From Ochrobactrum sp. BTU1 (lineage in GTDB: Bacteria > Pseudomonadota > Alphaproteobacteria > Rhizobiales > Rhizobiaceae): a stretch of DNA of 64,000 bases. The first letter of the stretch is position 1, and every line of letters starts with the position of its first letter. The notes under the pieces are model-generated. The model did not search any database, was not told the origin of the DNA, and saw nothing but the letters and a program-made list of their open reading frames with translations. This document shows positions 1 to 9,987 of this stretch, piece after piece. The translations under genes and the position numbers were made by a program. The stretch is from positions 1 to 64,000 of the forward strand of contig CP076355.1 of assembly GCA_018798825.1 (NCBI GenBank), read 5' to 3'.

Positions 1-195
1 ATCGTACTGCCCTATATACTACAATATATGTACGATTTTGCAGAACCAAGCGCCTCATTTTCTTTTAAAATACTGAAATATCTTCAAATTATGGGAAGAA
101 TAATTCCTTAATTATGTTCAAATAACAGCCTTGCCTAATATAAAAAATTCCTCATTATTATTTTGCCGCAGCTGGCTGCAAAATGGAGAGGGATA

Positions 196-2943
196 ATGAG
201 ACATCGCGTAATTGCACCTGCCTTTGTAACGTTTCTTTCAAGCACAGCCATTATTACGATCAGTAGTTTTATACTGAAGGCAGATCCGGCTTTCGCGGCC
301 TGTTCATTTTCTCCCACACTTGGTGACGACACTTATATTTGCGACAGCGGCACCTCTTTGGCCGGGCTGACTGATCTAAATGGTAATAACACTTTGCTGT
401 TGCCACCAGGCGGCACGGGTACAATTAACGGCAATGTGTCCTTCGGCGCAGGCACAGACCGGATCGAAGTTCATTCCGGCACGATTGCGGGCAATGTCGT
501 TCAGGGGGATGGCACGGATGCATTCGTGATTTCTGGCGGCGCTGTCACGGGCAATATTCAACAGGGTAGTGGCATTGATGATTTTCGCATGACGGGCGGC
601 GAGGTCGGCTCTCTTAATCAGGGTGATGCGCTCGATACGTTCTTCATGTCTGGAGGCCGGATTGTTGATGCATTCGACGATGGCGATTATGCCGTCATGA
701 CCGGTGGCCGGATCGGTCGCGTCAACATGAAGCTCGATAACAATTACTTCAATATGTCCGGCGGCACTATTGATCGCAATCTGGTTGCGGGTTTTGGAGA
801 TGATACGATTATCATTTCCAATGGCATGATCGGTGGCAACATCAGCGTCAGCGGCGGCACAGATAGTGTGACGATTACCGGCGGTACGGTTGCAGGCGAC
901 ATTCTATTGAGCTTCGGCAATGACCAATTTAGCTGGAATGGCGGCGGAATTGTCTACGGCAATATCGATATGGGCGGTGACAGCGATACGGCGGTGCTTA
1001 CCAATCTGACAGAGGCAAATATCGGCGCGACCAAACGCCTGACAGGCGGCGAGGGTGTTGATGCACTGACTTTCAACAATGTCAAAACCGGTAAGGTTGC
1101 CCGCTTTGACAGTTGGGAGACGATCAACCTCACCAATGATACGCGCTTGACATTTGACACGATCCTGACCCTTGGCGACGCAGGCACAGGCACTGGAACG
1201 CTCAATGTCGATGCTGCCAGCACGATCTATGGCGGTTCGGCACAAAGTGGCATCAATTCTTTTTCTGCAAACCAGTTCGCGTCCGTCTTCAATGCCGGCC
1301 GTATCGATCTGACCAATGGTGGCTCAAGCACTACTGACACATTTACAATCAAGGGTAACTATACTGGCCAGAACGGTCTTCTCTTCGTTGATACTGTGCT
1401 TGGCGCGGATGGGTCGCCATCGGACAAGCTTGTCATTGATACAGGGAACGCCTCCGGCTCCACCGGTATCGTCGTCAACAATGTGGGTGGGGCGGGCGCT
1501 TCGACCATTTCCGATGGCATTATGGTTGTGCAGGCGCTTAACGGCGCGACCACAGCAAGCAGCGCATTCTCGCTCAATGGTCGTGTCGCAGCTGGTGCTT
1601 ACGAGTATTTCCTCTTCAAAGGTGGCGTGTCTGCCAGTACGAACGAAAACTGGTATCTCCGTTCTACGCTTATCAGCGGCACTCAGCCTGCGCCTGTGGT
1701 TCCTGAGGAGGATTTGTCACCGCAAGCGCCCGAAAATTCTGCTCCACCGCCAACTCTTGAGCAACCACCGGCGACCCTGCCGGTCGATCCGAACGATCCA
1801 GACCCCGAAGATACATCTGCGCCTGTCACGGAAAGTTCGCCTGAGCCTGAAGCGCCACCTGCACCCCCAGCAGCAGAAGCGGCCAATCCGCCCGCTGGTT
1901 CCAGCGGACAATCGTCAATCCCGCAAATAGGCTTTGAAGGGGCGGTGTCACCATCGCCGGGTGCCACGCGTGTGCAAGGAGATGTCGTCACGCTTTATCG
2001 TGTCGAGGTACCGGCCTATTCAGCTTTGCCACCTGTTGCGCATCATCTGGCACTCACGTCTCTCGGAACCTTTCATGAGCGCCGTGGCGAACAGGATCTT
2101 CTTAAAAGCGGCGGTTATCTGCCATCTACCTGGGCGCGTTTGTTCGGGCAGAGTATCGATACGAAGTGGAAGGGCACTGTTGCGCCAGGGCTTGATGGCA
2201 AGCTTTTCGGCATTCAGGCCGGTCAGGACCTTTGGGGTCATGAGACAGACAGTGGCCATTTCGACCGTTTCGGCTTGTTCTTCGGCTATGCCCGTGTGAC
2301 AGGAGATATTACAGGGCAGGCGCTGGGCTGGAATGATTTGGCGGTCGGCGATCTGGAAATGACTGGCACCAGCTTTGGCGGTTATTGGACGCATATTGGC
2401 CCGCAAGGTTGGTATCTCGATGCCGTGCTGATGGGCACGTGGTATGGCGGCGATGCCAATTCCAATGAAGGGCAGGGCATCGCTGTCGACGGCCATGGTG
2501 TCACAGCTTCGTTGGAAGGGGGCTATCCAATTGCGTTGAGTGAAAGCTGGACGCTGGAACCGCAGGCGCAGCTCATCTGGCAGAGCCTTTCGCTCGATGA
2601 TCAGGCAGATCGTTACTCATCCGTATCGTTTGATTCAGATAATGCCTGGACCGGACGCATCGGAATGCGTCTGCAGGGTGCTGAGGAGACCTCCATCGGC
2701 AAGCTGCGTCCCTATTTGAAAGCCAATCTGTGGCAAAATTTTTCTTCCGATCAGACCGTGCGCTTTGCCACCGATCCGATTGTGACTGACCTAAAAGGCA
2801 CTTCGCTGGAAGTTGGCGGCGGTTTGACCCTCGACATCACCGAGAAGGCCAGCCTTTATGCGACTGCCGATTACACAACCAATCTTGGTGGCGAACGCAA
2901 CCGAATCTGGGAAGGAAATATCGGTTTGAATGTGAAGTGGTGA
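196..2943 (+). CDS. Autotransporter (type Va) with beta-helical repeat passenger and C-terminal barrel
   Basis: Outer-membrane autotransporter of 915 residues. The ATG at 196 is chosen over an in-frame TTG at 163 because GGAGAGGG lies just upstream and a signal peptide begins directly (basic n-region, hydrophobic stretch, likely cut after AFA near residue 34). The passenger then shows about ten imperfect 17-20 residue repeats of the form GG-T/R-I-x-G-N-I/V...G-x-D, as expected for a beta-helix. A Pro/Glu-rich linker (about 1684-1917) separates it from the last 290 or so residues, which have alternating aromatic and Gly-rich strands ending in Trp, typical of a 12-strand barrel. It stands alone, without an operon partner. 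Rhizobiales autotransporters often act in adhesion; the ligand here is unknown. The domain call is firm, the function is not. Confidence 0.88.
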   Translation: MRHRVIAPAFVTFLSSTAIITISSFILKADPAFAACSFSPTLGDDTYICDSGTSLAGLTDLNGNNTLLLPPGGTGTINGNVSFGAGTDRIEVHSGTIAGNVVQGDGTDAFVISGGAVTGNIQQGSGIDDFRMTGGEVGSLNQGDALDTFFMSGGRIVDAFDDGDYAVMTGGRIGRVNMKLDNNYFNMSGGTIDRNLVAGFGDDTIIISNGMIGGNISVSGGTDSVTITGGTVAGDILLSFGNDQFSWNGGGIVYGNIDMGGDSDTAVLTNLTEANIGATKRLTGGEGVDALTFNNVKTGKVARFDSWETINLTNDTRLTFDTILTLGDAGTGTGTLNVDAASTIYGGSAQSGINSFSANQFASVFNAGRIDLTNGGSSTTDTFTIKGNYTGQNGLLFVDTVLGADGSPSDKLVIDTGNASGSTGIVVNNVGGAGASTISDGIMVVQALNGATTASSAFSLNGRVAAGAYEYFLFKGGVSASTNENWYLRSTLISGTQPAPVVPEEDLSPQAPENSAPPPTLEQPPATLPVDPNDPDPEDTSAPVTESSPEPEAPPAPPAAEAANPPAGSSGQSSIPQIGFEGAVSPSPGATRVQGDVVTLYRVEVPAYSALPPVAHHLALTSLGTFHERRGEQDLLKSGGYLPSTWARLFGQSIDTKWKGTVAPGLDGKLFGIQAGQDLWGHETDSGHFDRFGLFFGYARVTGDITGQALGWNDLAVGDLEMTGTSFGGYWTHIGPQGWYLDAVLMGTWYGGDANSNEGQGIAVDGHGVTASLEGGYPIALSESWTLEPQAQLIWQSLSLDDQADRYSSVSFDSDNAWTGRIGMRLQGAEETSIGKLRPYLKANLWQNFSSDQTVRFATDPIVTDLKGTSLEVGGGLTLDITEKASLYATADYTTNLGGERNRIWEGNIGLNVKW
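418..1002 (+). repeat. Tandem ~20-residue repeats coding for the autotransporter passenger
   Basis: About ten degenerate repeats of 17-20 codons lie back to back in the passenger-coding part. Each unit runs roughly as [TAER]-[IV]-x-G-N-[IV]-x-x-G-x-G-x-D-x-[FV]-x-[IM]-[ST]-G-G. They are conserved at the protein level more than at the DNA level, so they look like an old beta-helix array and not a recent tandem expansion. Confidence 0.75.
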
Positions 2944-3055
2944 ATTTTCACTCGCTACTCTGTCTGAGCTGGTGTGTTCGGCTACCTTTCTAACCGACTT
3001 GTGGTCGTCACATCCGCGTGATAGTTGCGTCTCCGGCCAATTTTAGGAGTACGCC

Positions 3056-3586
3056 ATGGAACGACTGATCGAACGCAGCCTTTTCGCCAGTCGCTGGCTG
3101 ATGGCCCCTATGTATATCGGCCTCGCAATGGCGCTGGTCATTCTGGTCTGGGTGTTCATCGTTGAGCTGTGGCGCTTTGCAATGATTGTTCCGTCCATGA
3201 CGGTCAATGATGCTGTTCTTGGCGTGCTGGCGCTGATTGATCTTAGTCTTGCTGCCAATCTTTTGATGATCGTGATCTTCGCGGGCTATGAGAATTTCGT
3301 CAGCCGCATGGATCTGGCCGATCACAAGGATCGCCCTGATTGGCAGGGTGAAGTCGATTTCTCGGCGCTGAAGTTGAAGCTCGTAGCCTCGATTGTTGCA
3401 ATTTCCGGTATCCATCTCCTTAAGGTGTTCATGGATGTTGCCAAATATTCGGCCGATCACATCAAGTGGATGGTCGTCATTCATCTGGTCTTCGTGATTT
3501 CGGGCGTGCTTCTGGCCGCTATGGACTGGATCGCCAATCATGGCAAGACGTTGAAGAAGTCCAAGGCATCCAAAGCGTCAGACTAA
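3056..3586 (+). CDS. YqhA/UPF0114 family inner-membrane protein
   Basis: A 176-residue membrane protein that matches the UPF0114 (TIGR00645) family in length and layout. Three to four hydrophobic segments are visible: residues 15-37, 48-70, about 108-128 and 138-155. The conserved family phrase FAGYENFVS sits near residue 75. No biochemical role is established for the family. The start is the ATG after TTAGGAGT. The gene is monocistronic and its last four bases overlap the end of kdpE on the other strand. Confidence 0.85.
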   Translation: MERLIERSLFASRWLMAPMYIGLAMALVILVWVFIVELWRFAMIVPSMTVNDAVLGVLALIDLSLAANLLMIVIFAGYENFVSRMDLADHKDRPDWQGEVDFSALKLKLVASIVAISGIHLLKVFMDVAKYSADHIKWMVVIHLVFVISGVLLAAMDWIANHGKTLKKSKASKASD

Positions 3587-4290
3587 CTTTGTTCAATTGC
3601 GTCGGCTTCGCGAAGACGATAGCCGACGCCTGTTTCCGTCAGAATATAATGCGGCTGATCGGGAGATTTCTCGATCTTCTGGCGCAGCTGACGAACATAG
3701 ATGCGCAGATATTGAACATCCGCCGCCGGACCCCAGACGTGGCTTAGAATATATTGATGTGTCAGCACCTTGCCTGCGTGCTGCACGAGCAGGCGCAGGA
3801 TTTCATATTCCTTTGGAGAGAGCTTTATCTCCATCTCATCAAGCTTCACAATGCGCCTGACCAGATCGACCGACAATCCATTGCTCTGAAAGACAGGCTT
3901 TTCTCCCTGCTGTTGCAGTTTATGGCGTAGCGCCACGCGCGTTCTTGCTGCTAGTTCCTTCATCCCAAAGGGCTTGCTGATATAATCGTCGGCACCCGCT
4001 TCTAGCGCTCGTACTATGCCCGCTTCATCGGTGCGGCTTGAAAGAATAAGAACTGGCAGTGTCAGTCCCTGTTCACGCCACAGACGGAGCAGCTCATGGC
4101 CGTCGGTATCGGGCAGACCAAGGTCAAGCAGAACGAGATCAGGATTTTCGCTTTGAAGCAGCATGTCTGCTTCGCGCGCATTGGCCGCTTCTATAATGCT
4201 ATAGCCTTCGGTTGTAAGCCCAACCCGCAACAATTTGCGGATGGGTGGCTCATCATCGACAACCAGGATTTTCGGCTTTGGATCGCTCAT
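3583..4290 (-). CDS. kdpE: KdpE response regulator of the potassium operon
   Basis: OmpR/PhoB-type response regulator of 235 residues. The N-terminal receiver shows the acidic pocket (VVDDE), the phospho-acceptor Asp in LVLLDLGLPD, and the conserved Lys in SKPFG. The C-terminal half is a winged-helix DNA-binding domain (LSPKEYEILRLL...). With KdpD it senses potassium limitation and activates kdpFABC. I start at ATG 4290 (MSDPKPKIL); an upstream in-frame extension to 4395 would run back into the end of kdpD and shows no family similarity. The stop overlaps the convergent YqhA-like gene by four bases. Confidence 0.95.
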   Translation of the reverse strand: MSDPKPKILVVDDEPPIRKLLRVGLTTEGYSIIEAANAREADMLLQSENPDLVLLDLGLPDTDGHELLRLWREQGLTLPVLILSSRTDEAGIVRALEAGADDYISKPFGMKELAARTRVALRHKLQQQGEKPVFQSNGLSVDLVRRIVKLDEMEIKLSPKEYEILRLLVQHAGKVLTHQYILSHVWGPAADVQYLRIYVRQLRQKIEKSPDQPHYILTETGVGYRLREADAIEQS

Positions 4291-4373
4291 CAGTTCCGGT
4301 CCATTTCTCTGCAGTACCCTGCATCCTAGCGCACGCACAAAAGACGCTCCGATGTCTATTTGCAAGCACGTCT

Positions 4374-7094
4374 TTATTCCAAAACCGGCTCCCACTTCTG
4401 GGAGACATGGTTCGCTGGCAAAGGTATTGTTATTGTGAAACGGGCACCGGAACTCTCGGCCCTGTTTCCGGCCCGAATGGTTCCACCCATTGCTTCAGTA
4501 AAGCCACGGGCAATGGAAAGACCAAGACCTGTTCCTGCCTGTACATGATCACCCTTTCGAACGCGATAGAATGTATCGAAAACCCGTTCAAGATCGACAT
4601 CGGGAATGCCCGGGCCATGATCGCTGATCTCAAGCACCACATATCCACGCTCAACATGCGCTTCAAGCCTGATCTCTGATCCCTGCGGCGCATATTTTGC
4701 GGCGTTGTCGAGAAGATTAAACAGCACCTGCTCGAACAGGACCGCATCAAGCCGCAGCATGGGAAGCTCGGCTGCAACCGCTACCTGAACCTTGTGATGC
4801 GCGAGAATTTTGACGGCTCGATGCAACGCTGCCCCTACAATATCGCCAAGATAATGCAGCGACAAAGTGGGCTCCATAGCGCCTGATTCAATCCGTGTCA
4901 TATCGAGCAGATTGGCAATAAAACGATTGAGCCGTTCGGACTGCTCGACAATGGTCGTTAGCAATTCGGTGCGATCGCTTCCAGGTAGTGACGCGGAATA
5001 GTCGCGCAATGTGGTGGCAGCACCCATGATACCGGCAAGCGGCGTTTTAAGATCGTGCGATATAGAGGTAAGAAGCGCGGAACGGAGCTTGTCTGCCTCT
5101 GCTGCAAGCTTGGCGCGTTCGACATCACCAACAAGCTGCACCCGCTCAATGGCAATGGCCGCCTGATCGCTGAGAGCTTCAAAAAGCCTTTGTTGTTCGG
5201 GTGTCAGGATTGGCCCCTGCCGATCATTGTCGAGGCCAATCACGCCGACAGACGTCCGTGCCGTCTTGAGCGGCAGATAAAGCCGCTTGGCACCAGGAAG
5301 GGTATCCGCACCTCGTCCCGCTGGCAGTTCATGTTCCCACGCCCAATGGGCTGCAGCAATATCGGCATCGACAAGACTGTCATCGGGTGGGTATCCTGCG
5401 CGAACCGCAATGCTGTCACCTTCCGGCAGCAGGATGACAACCCGTACTTTCAGCATGGAGGCGATCTGAAAGGCGGTTGCCCAGAGCACGTCGTCGAGCG
5501 AACCTGTCCCCGCCAGCTTCTTGCTGAAAAGATAAAGATCCTCAGTCATGTTTGCGCGCTGTCTTGCAGCTGCGGCCTGACGCTGTACGCGGCTTGCCAG
5601 ATTGCTGGCGACAAAACTGACAAGCAGGAAGAACGAAAGCGCCACCACGCTTTCGGGGTCCGCGATAGACAGTGTGTAGAGCGGCGAGAGGAAGAAGAAG
5701 TTATAGGCAAAAGCGCTCAATACAGAGACAAACAGCGCAGGCCAAAGGCCAAGTGTGACTGCAACACCGAGAACACCGACAACGAAAACCAGTGCGATGC
5801 TTCGCACGTCGAGAAACTGATCAAGCAAAAGCCCAACACCAAGTGCACATGCTGTGACAAGTGTTGCGACGAGATATGGCTTGAGGTCATACCCGGATGA
5901 ATGGCTGACGGTTTTAATGTTGCGGGCGGAACCGGCATTGTCGCGGTCAGCGGCCGCGGTGATATGAACATCAATTGCACCGGAATGGCGGATCAGTGCG
6001 TGGCCGACCGAGCCCTCAATAGCCTCGCGCCAACGTGGCTTGGCCGATTTTCCGGCGACGATATGTGTGAAATTATGCGTTGAAGCATAACGCACGAGGT
6101 CTTCGGCGATGCTTTGGCCGGGAATTATGATTGTTTCGCCGCCGAGCTGTTCGCAAAGTCGCATGGTTGCCGCAAGCCGATCCTTGGCTTCATCGGAAAG
6201 CCCGGCCGAACGCGGCGTTTCGATGTGAATTGCAGCCCATGGCGCGCGCATTCGGTCGGCTAGTCGCCGGGCATAGCGGACCAGTGAAGCACTGTTTGGG
6301 CGCTGGTCGATCGCAACGAGCACCCTGTCACCGGCAGCCCATGGCCCCTGGATGGCATTGGCGCGCATATGGGTTAGCAATTGCTCGTCAACCCGCTGGG
6401 CTGTGCGGCGGAGAGCGAGCTCACGCAAGGCCGTCAGATTGCCAGGGGAGAAATAGTTTCGGATTGCACGCTTTGCGGTTTTGGGCAGATAGATTTTGCC
6501 CTGATTAAGCCGCTTTATGAGATCGTCTGGCGTCAGATCAATCAACTCGACATCGTCGGCCCGGTCGATAATGCTGTCGGGCACGGTTTCGCGCACGCGA
6601 ATGCGCGTAATCTGCGCCACCACATCATTTAGGCTTTCGACATGCTGGATATTAAGTGTGGTATAGACGTCGATCCCGCGCGCCAGAATTTCCTCGACAT
6701 CCTGATAACGCTTGGGGTGACGGCTGCCCGGTGCATTGGTGTGGGCGAGCTCATCCACCAGAACCAGTTGCGGCTGTCTTTTGAGGATGGCATCAATGTC
6801 CATCTCTTCAAGACGGTGGCCATGATAGGACACTGGCTTACGGTCTATGATCTCAAGCCCATCGACAAGCGCTTCGGTTTCTTGTCGCCCATGGGTCTCG
6901 ACAATGCCGATCACCACATCGATACCGTCTGCTTTTCGTGCACGCCCCGACATTAGCATTTCATAGGTTTTGCCGACGCCGGGTGCTGCTCCCAGAAATA
7001 TCTTGAGACGACCGCGCGTTTCGCGTTCTGCCTGTTCAAGCAGCGCATCGGGGGAAGGCCTCATATCGCTAAGGCGAAGATCATCCGATACCAA
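4374..7094 (-). CDS. kdpD: KdpD sensor histidine kinase
   Basis: Membrane sensor kinase of 906 residues with full family architecture. In order: an N-terminal KdpD domain with Walker A GAAPGVGKT near residue 35 and DELAHTN near 114, a universal-stress-protein-like domain (about 250-370), four close transmembrane helices (about 403-500), a GAF domain, a dimerisation helix with the phospho-acceptor His in SISHDLKTPL, and a HATPase with NLLDNAAKYA, GPGIP and GTGLGL. It detects K+ limitation or turgor and phosphorylates KdpE. The start is probably TTG at 7094, since GAGGAA lies seven bases upstream; the next ATG (7064) has no such site. The last residues (QKWEPVLE) are encoded by a palindromic repeat remnant. 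Confidence 0.95.
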   Translation of the reverse strand: MVSDDLRLSDMRPSPDALLEQAERETRGRLKIFLGAAPGVGKTYEMLMSGRARKADGIDVVIGIVETHGRQETEALVDGLEIIDRKPVSYHGHRLEEMDIDAILKRQPQLVLVDELAHTNAPGSRHPKRYQDVEEILARGIDVYTTLNIQHVESLNDVVAQITRIRVRETVPDSIIDRADDVELIDLTPDDLIKRLNQGKIYLPKTAKRAIRNYFSPGNLTALRELALRRTAQRVDEQLLTHMRANAIQGPWAAGDRVLVAIDQRPNSASLVRYARRLADRMRAPWAAIHIETPRSAGLSDEAKDRLAATMRLCEQLGGETIIIPGQSIAEDLVRYASTHNFTHIVAGKSAKPRWREAIEGSVGHALIRHSGAIDVHITAAADRDNAGSARNIKTVSHSSGYDLKPYLVATLVTACALGVGLLLDQFLDVRSIALVFVVGVLGVAVTLGLWPALFVSVLSAFAYNFFFLSPLYTLSIADPESVVALSFFLLVSFVASNLASRVQRQAAAARQRANMTEDLYLFSKKLAGTGSLDDVLWATAFQIASMLKVRVVILLPEGDSIAVRAGYPPDDSLVDADIAAAHWAWEHELPAGRGADTLPGAKRLYLPLKTARTSVGVIGLDNDRQGPILTPEQQRLFEALSDQAAIAIERVQLVGDVERAKLAAEADKLRSALLTSISHDLKTPLAGIMGAATTLRDYSASLPGSDRTELLTTIVEQSERLNRFIANLLDMTRIESGAMEPTLSLHYLGDIVGAALHRAVKILAHHKVQVAVAAELPMLRLDAVLFEQVLFNLLDNAAKYAPQGSEIRLEAHVERGYVVLEISDHGPGIPDVDLERVFDTFYRVRKGDHVQAGTGLGLSIARGFTEAMGGTIRAGNRAESSGARFTITIPLPANHVSQKWEPVLE
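4378..4403. repeat. Degenerate CCGAAAACCGG-type palindromic repeat inside the 3' end of kdpD
   Basis: The segment reads CCAAAACCGGCTCCCA and continues to a GGGA arm. It aligns with the reverse complement of the repeat at 29800-29842. It lies inside the last codons of kdpD, so the KdpD C-terminus seems to have been written by the element. Confidence 0.45.
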
Positions 7095-7137
7095 GCGTTG
7101 TTCCTCGAAATTAAAAGGCGGCGGGAAAGCGCGCCGT

Positions 7138-7179
7138 TAGAGCGGTTCCGGTTTTAACAGAATTGTTGGAGCCGCTCTA
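7138..7179. repeat. AGAGC...GCTCT palindromic repeat between kdpC and kdpD
   Basis: TAGAGCGGTTCC (7138-7149) pairs with GGAGCCGCTCTA (7168-7179) with one G-T wobble, giving a 12-bp stem. The form is that of short palindromic elements scattered through Brucella/Rhizobiales genomes. It sits in the 154-bp kdpC-kdpD gap and would form a hairpin in the operon mRNA, which could lower kdpDE expression relative to kdpFABC. Confidence 0.6.
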
Positions 7180-7248
7180 TCGTCTCGTTTGTGCACATGA
7201 GCCCGCGCAAACTGCTGCACGTTTTTGCTCAAAGTGCTTCGATCTACT

Positions 7249-7821
7249 CTAGTTACTGCCTGCCCTGTCGAGAACAAGGTTGAGCTTGAGCACATTGACC
7301 ACCGGCTCGCCGAGAAAGCCAAGCTCGCGCTGCTCGATCTGCTGCTCGACAATGCCGCGAAGGCTTGTTTCATCGAGCCCACGTGCTTTGGCAACGCGAG
7401 GCACCTGAAAAAGTGCGGCTTGTGGAGAGATATGGGGATCAAGCCCACTGGCGGATGTTGTAACCAGATCAATCGGCACTTCGGGATTCGTCGTAGCCTC
7501 CCGCAATGAAGCTGCGTCGTCTTTTATGCGTGCAATCAGTGCTGGGTTGGTTGGTCCGAGGTTGGAGCCACCCGAGCTTGCAGCATCATAGCCCTCTTTT
7601 CCTGCTGCCGAAGGGCGACCATGGAAGTAGCGATCGCCTGCAAATTTCTGGCCGATCAGTTCGGACCCGATCACTTTGCCATCTTTTTCGATGAGGCTGC
7701 CATTTGCTTGTTGCGGAAAGATGGCTTGTGCAAGACCCGTCATGCCAAGCGGATAGATCAGCCCTGTAATCACAGTGAGAGCCACGATCATGACGAGTGC
7801 TGGACGCAGATGTTTCAGCAT
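7249..7821 (-). CDS. kdpC: KdpC subunit of the K+-transporting ATPase
   Basis: A 190-residue KdpC with one N-terminal transmembrane helix (residues 7-29) followed by a periplasmic domain. Family phrases visible are YPLG near residue 24, [16 protein letters not shown] near 57, [11 protein letters not shown] near 84 and the DPHISPQAA block near 129. KdpC stabilises the KdpA-KdpB complex. AAGGA lies seven bases before the ATG, and the gene begins ten bases after kdpB ends. Confidence 0.96.
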   Translation of the reverse strand: MLKHLRPALVMIVALTVITGLIYPLGMTGLAQAIFPQQANGSLIEKDGKVIGSELIGQKFAGDRYFHGRPSAAGKEGYDAASSGGSNLGPTNPALIARIKDDAASLREATTNPEVPIDLVTTSASGLDPHISPQAALFQVPRVAKARGLDETSLRGIVEQQIEQRELGFLGEPVVNVLKLNLVLDRAGSN

Positions 7822-7831
7822 TTTTTATTCC

Positions 7832-9889
7832 TTAAACCAGGCCGATGGCGACGATTGCCATATCGATGAGCTTGATGGCGATGAACGGAACAATGACGCC
7901 GCCAAGGCCATAGATCAGAAGATTGCGCGACAGCAGTGCGCCTGCACCAACGGGCCGATAAGCAACGCCTTTCAGCGAAAGCGGGATCAGCGCCACAATG
8001 ATGAGTGCGTTGAAGATGATCGCTGAGAGGATCGCGCTTTGTGGGGTCGCAAGACCCATGATGTTGAGCGCGCCAAGCTGAGGGTAAAAGGCGAGAAACA
8101 TCGCGGGAATGATCGCAAAATACTTGGCAATATCATTGGCAATCGAGAACGTCGTAAGTGCCCCGCGTGTCATCAGCAATTGCTTGCCGATCTCGACAAT
8201 CTCGATGAGCTTGGTTGGATCACTATCGAGATCGACCATGTTTCCGGCCTCGCGTGCGGCAACTGTACCGGTATTCATCGCAACGCCGACATCGGCTTGT
8301 GCCAAAGCAGGCGCATCATTGGTGCCGTCTCCGCACATGGCCACAAGCTTGCCCTTGGCCTGTTCCTGCCTGATAAGCTCGAGCTTGTTTTCAGGCGTGG
8401 CTTGCGCCAGGAAATCATCGACGCCTGCTTCTGCAGCAATCGCTGCCGCTGTCATCGGATTGTCGCCAGTGATCATCACCGTGCGAATACCCATGCGGCG
8501 CAATTCGGTAAAACGCTCACGGATCCCGCCCTTGACGATATCCTTGAGATGAATGACTCCAAGCAGGCGTCCATCCTTGCTGACCGCGAGCGGCGTACCG
8601 CCTGCTTTGGCAATCGTGTCGGCAATGGCTTGGAGTTCGTGAACAGTCTTCTCGTCCGAGGTCGCATGTTTGAGCACTGCATCAACCGCGCCCTTGCGGA
8701 TTGACGATCCTTCAACATCGACACCACTCATTCGGCTTTGCGCCGTGAAAGGCACGAAGCTCGCATTCAGGCCCTGCATGTCGCGGCCACGCATGTCGTA
8801 TTTTTCCTTGGCGAGAACGACAATGGAGCGACCTTCCGGGGTTTCGTCGGCAAGTGACGCCAATTGTGCGGCATCGGCAAGGGCGAGCTCGTTCACGCCG
8901 CTTACTGGCATGAATGCTGTTGCCTGACGATTGCCCAGCGTAATTGTGCCGGTCTTGTCGAGGAGCAGCGTGTCGACGTCTCCAGCAGCTTCGACGGCGC
9001 GGCCGGACATAGCAAGAACATTGAAGCGCACCAGACGGTCCATGCCAGCAATGCCGATGGCCGATAGAAGCGCGCCGATTGTTGTGGGGATCAGCGTTAC
9101 GAAAAGGGCAACCAGCACGATGACAGGAACATAACCACCCGCATAGGAGGCAAAGCTCGGGATTGTCACGACCGCTAAAACGAAGATCAGCGTCATGCCT
9201 GCAAGCAGAATATTGAGTGCGATTTCGTTCGGTGTCTTCTGGCGTTCAGCGCCTTCGACAAGGCTGATCATCTTGTCGATGAAGGTCGAGCCCTGCGCCG
9301 CCGTGATGCGGACTTTGATCCAGTCCGACAGAACCTGCGTGCCGCCTGTGACTGCTGAGCGGTCGCCGCCCGATTCACGAATGACCGGAGCGGATTCACC
9401 TGTAATGGCTGCTTCGTTGACGGAAGCAACCCCTTCTATGACTTCTCCGTCGGAAGGAATGATATCGCATGCTTCGACGATCACTACATCGCCAACCTTG
9501 AGACTTGTTCCGGGCACGACCGTAAAATCAGTGCGCGCCACATCATGCAGCAGTTTAGCCTGGGTTTCGGTGCGTGTGCGGCGCAGGGATTCCGCCTGCG
9601 CCTTGCCGCGACCTTCGGCAACGGCTTCAGCGAAATTAGCAAACAGCACAGTGAACCATAGCCACAGCACGATCTGGAACGAAAAGCCGATACCGGTGCC
9701 GCTGGTCGCAACATCCTTTATCAGAAGAACTGTGGTAAGCACGCAAACCACTGCCACCACGAACATGACGGGATTGCGTGCAAGGCTTTTGGGGTTGAGC
9801 TTGCGAAAGGCATCGCCAATTGCCGGAATGAGAATGCGGGCGTCAATGATGCCGGTTTTAACTATTTTAGGGGTTTGGGACTTGCTCAT
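7832..9889 (-). CDS. kdpB: KdpB, P-type ATPase subunit of the K+ pump
   Basis: Catalytic P-type ATPase subunit of 685 residues that energises K+ uptake. It shows the actuator motif TGES near residue 163, the phosphorylation motif DKTGT at about 311, and the hinge motif [16 protein letters not shown]. Length and membrane-helix pattern match the family. The ATG overlaps the stop of the 33-codon gene upstream (ATGA), and its ribosome site TGGAG lies inside that small gene, which implies translational coupling. Confidence 0.97.
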   Translation of the reverse strand: MSKSQTPKIVKTGIIDARILIPAIGDAFRKLNPKSLARNPVMFVVAVVCVLTTVLLIKDVATSGTGIGFSFQIVLWLWFTVLFANFAEAVAEGRGKAQAESLRRTRTETQAKLLHDVARTDFTVVPGTSLKVGDVVIVEACDIIPSDGEVIEGVASVNEAAITGESAPVIRESGGDRSAVTGGTQVLSDWIKVRITAAQGSTFIDKMISLVEGAERQKTPNEIALNILLAGMTLIFVLAVVTIPSFASYAGGYVPVIVLVALFVTLIPTTIGALLSAIGIAGMDRLVRFNVLAMSGRAVEAAGDVDTLLLDKTGTITLGNRQATAFMPVSGVNELALADAAQLASLADETPEGRSIVVLAKEKYDMRGRDMQGLNASFVPFTAQSRMSGVDVEGSSIRKGAVDAVLKHATSDEKTVHELQAIADTIAKAGGTPLAVSKDGRLLGVIHLKDIVKGGIRERFTELRRMGIRTVMITGDNPMTAAAIAAEAGVDDFLAQATPENKLELIRQEQAKGKLVAMCGDGTNDAPALAQADVGVAMNTGTVAAREAGNMVDLDSDPTKLIEIVEIGKQLLMTRGALTTFSIANDIAKYFAIIPAMFLAFYPQLGALNIMGLATPQSAILSAIIFNALIIVALIPLSLKGVAYRPVGAGALLSRNLLIYGLGGVIVPFIAIKLIDMAIVAIGLV

Positions 9890-9987
9890 AGGGAACTCCA
9901 GAAAAGCGGACCCAGAAATTCTGCAGCAGCGACGATCATCAGCACTGCTGCGAGGATGAGGAGAATGAGGTTGGACGGGCTGATCAT
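9886..9987 (-). CDS. Unannotated 33-residue membrane peptide between kdpA and kdpB
   Basis: A small open frame of 33 codons plus stop fills the whole kdpA-kdpB gap. Its ATG overlaps the kdpA stop and its stop overlaps the kdpB start, both as ATGA. The peptide starts [15 protein letters not shown] and is one hydrophobic helix (about residues 7-22) followed by EFLGPLFW. It resembles KdpF in size and type but not in sequence. Seen: exact double coupling and a hydrophobic reading frame. Inferred: an accessory lipid-facing peptide of the Kdp complex. Alternatively it could be a coupling leader whose translation matters more than its product. Confidence 0.6.
   Translation of the reverse strand: MISPSNLILLILAAVLMIVAAAEFLGPLFWSSL

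Noticed and set aside
3583..4395. Longer KdpE starting inside kdpD
   Set aside because: Response regulators start at the KILVVDDE strand; the extra 35 residues are not family-like.
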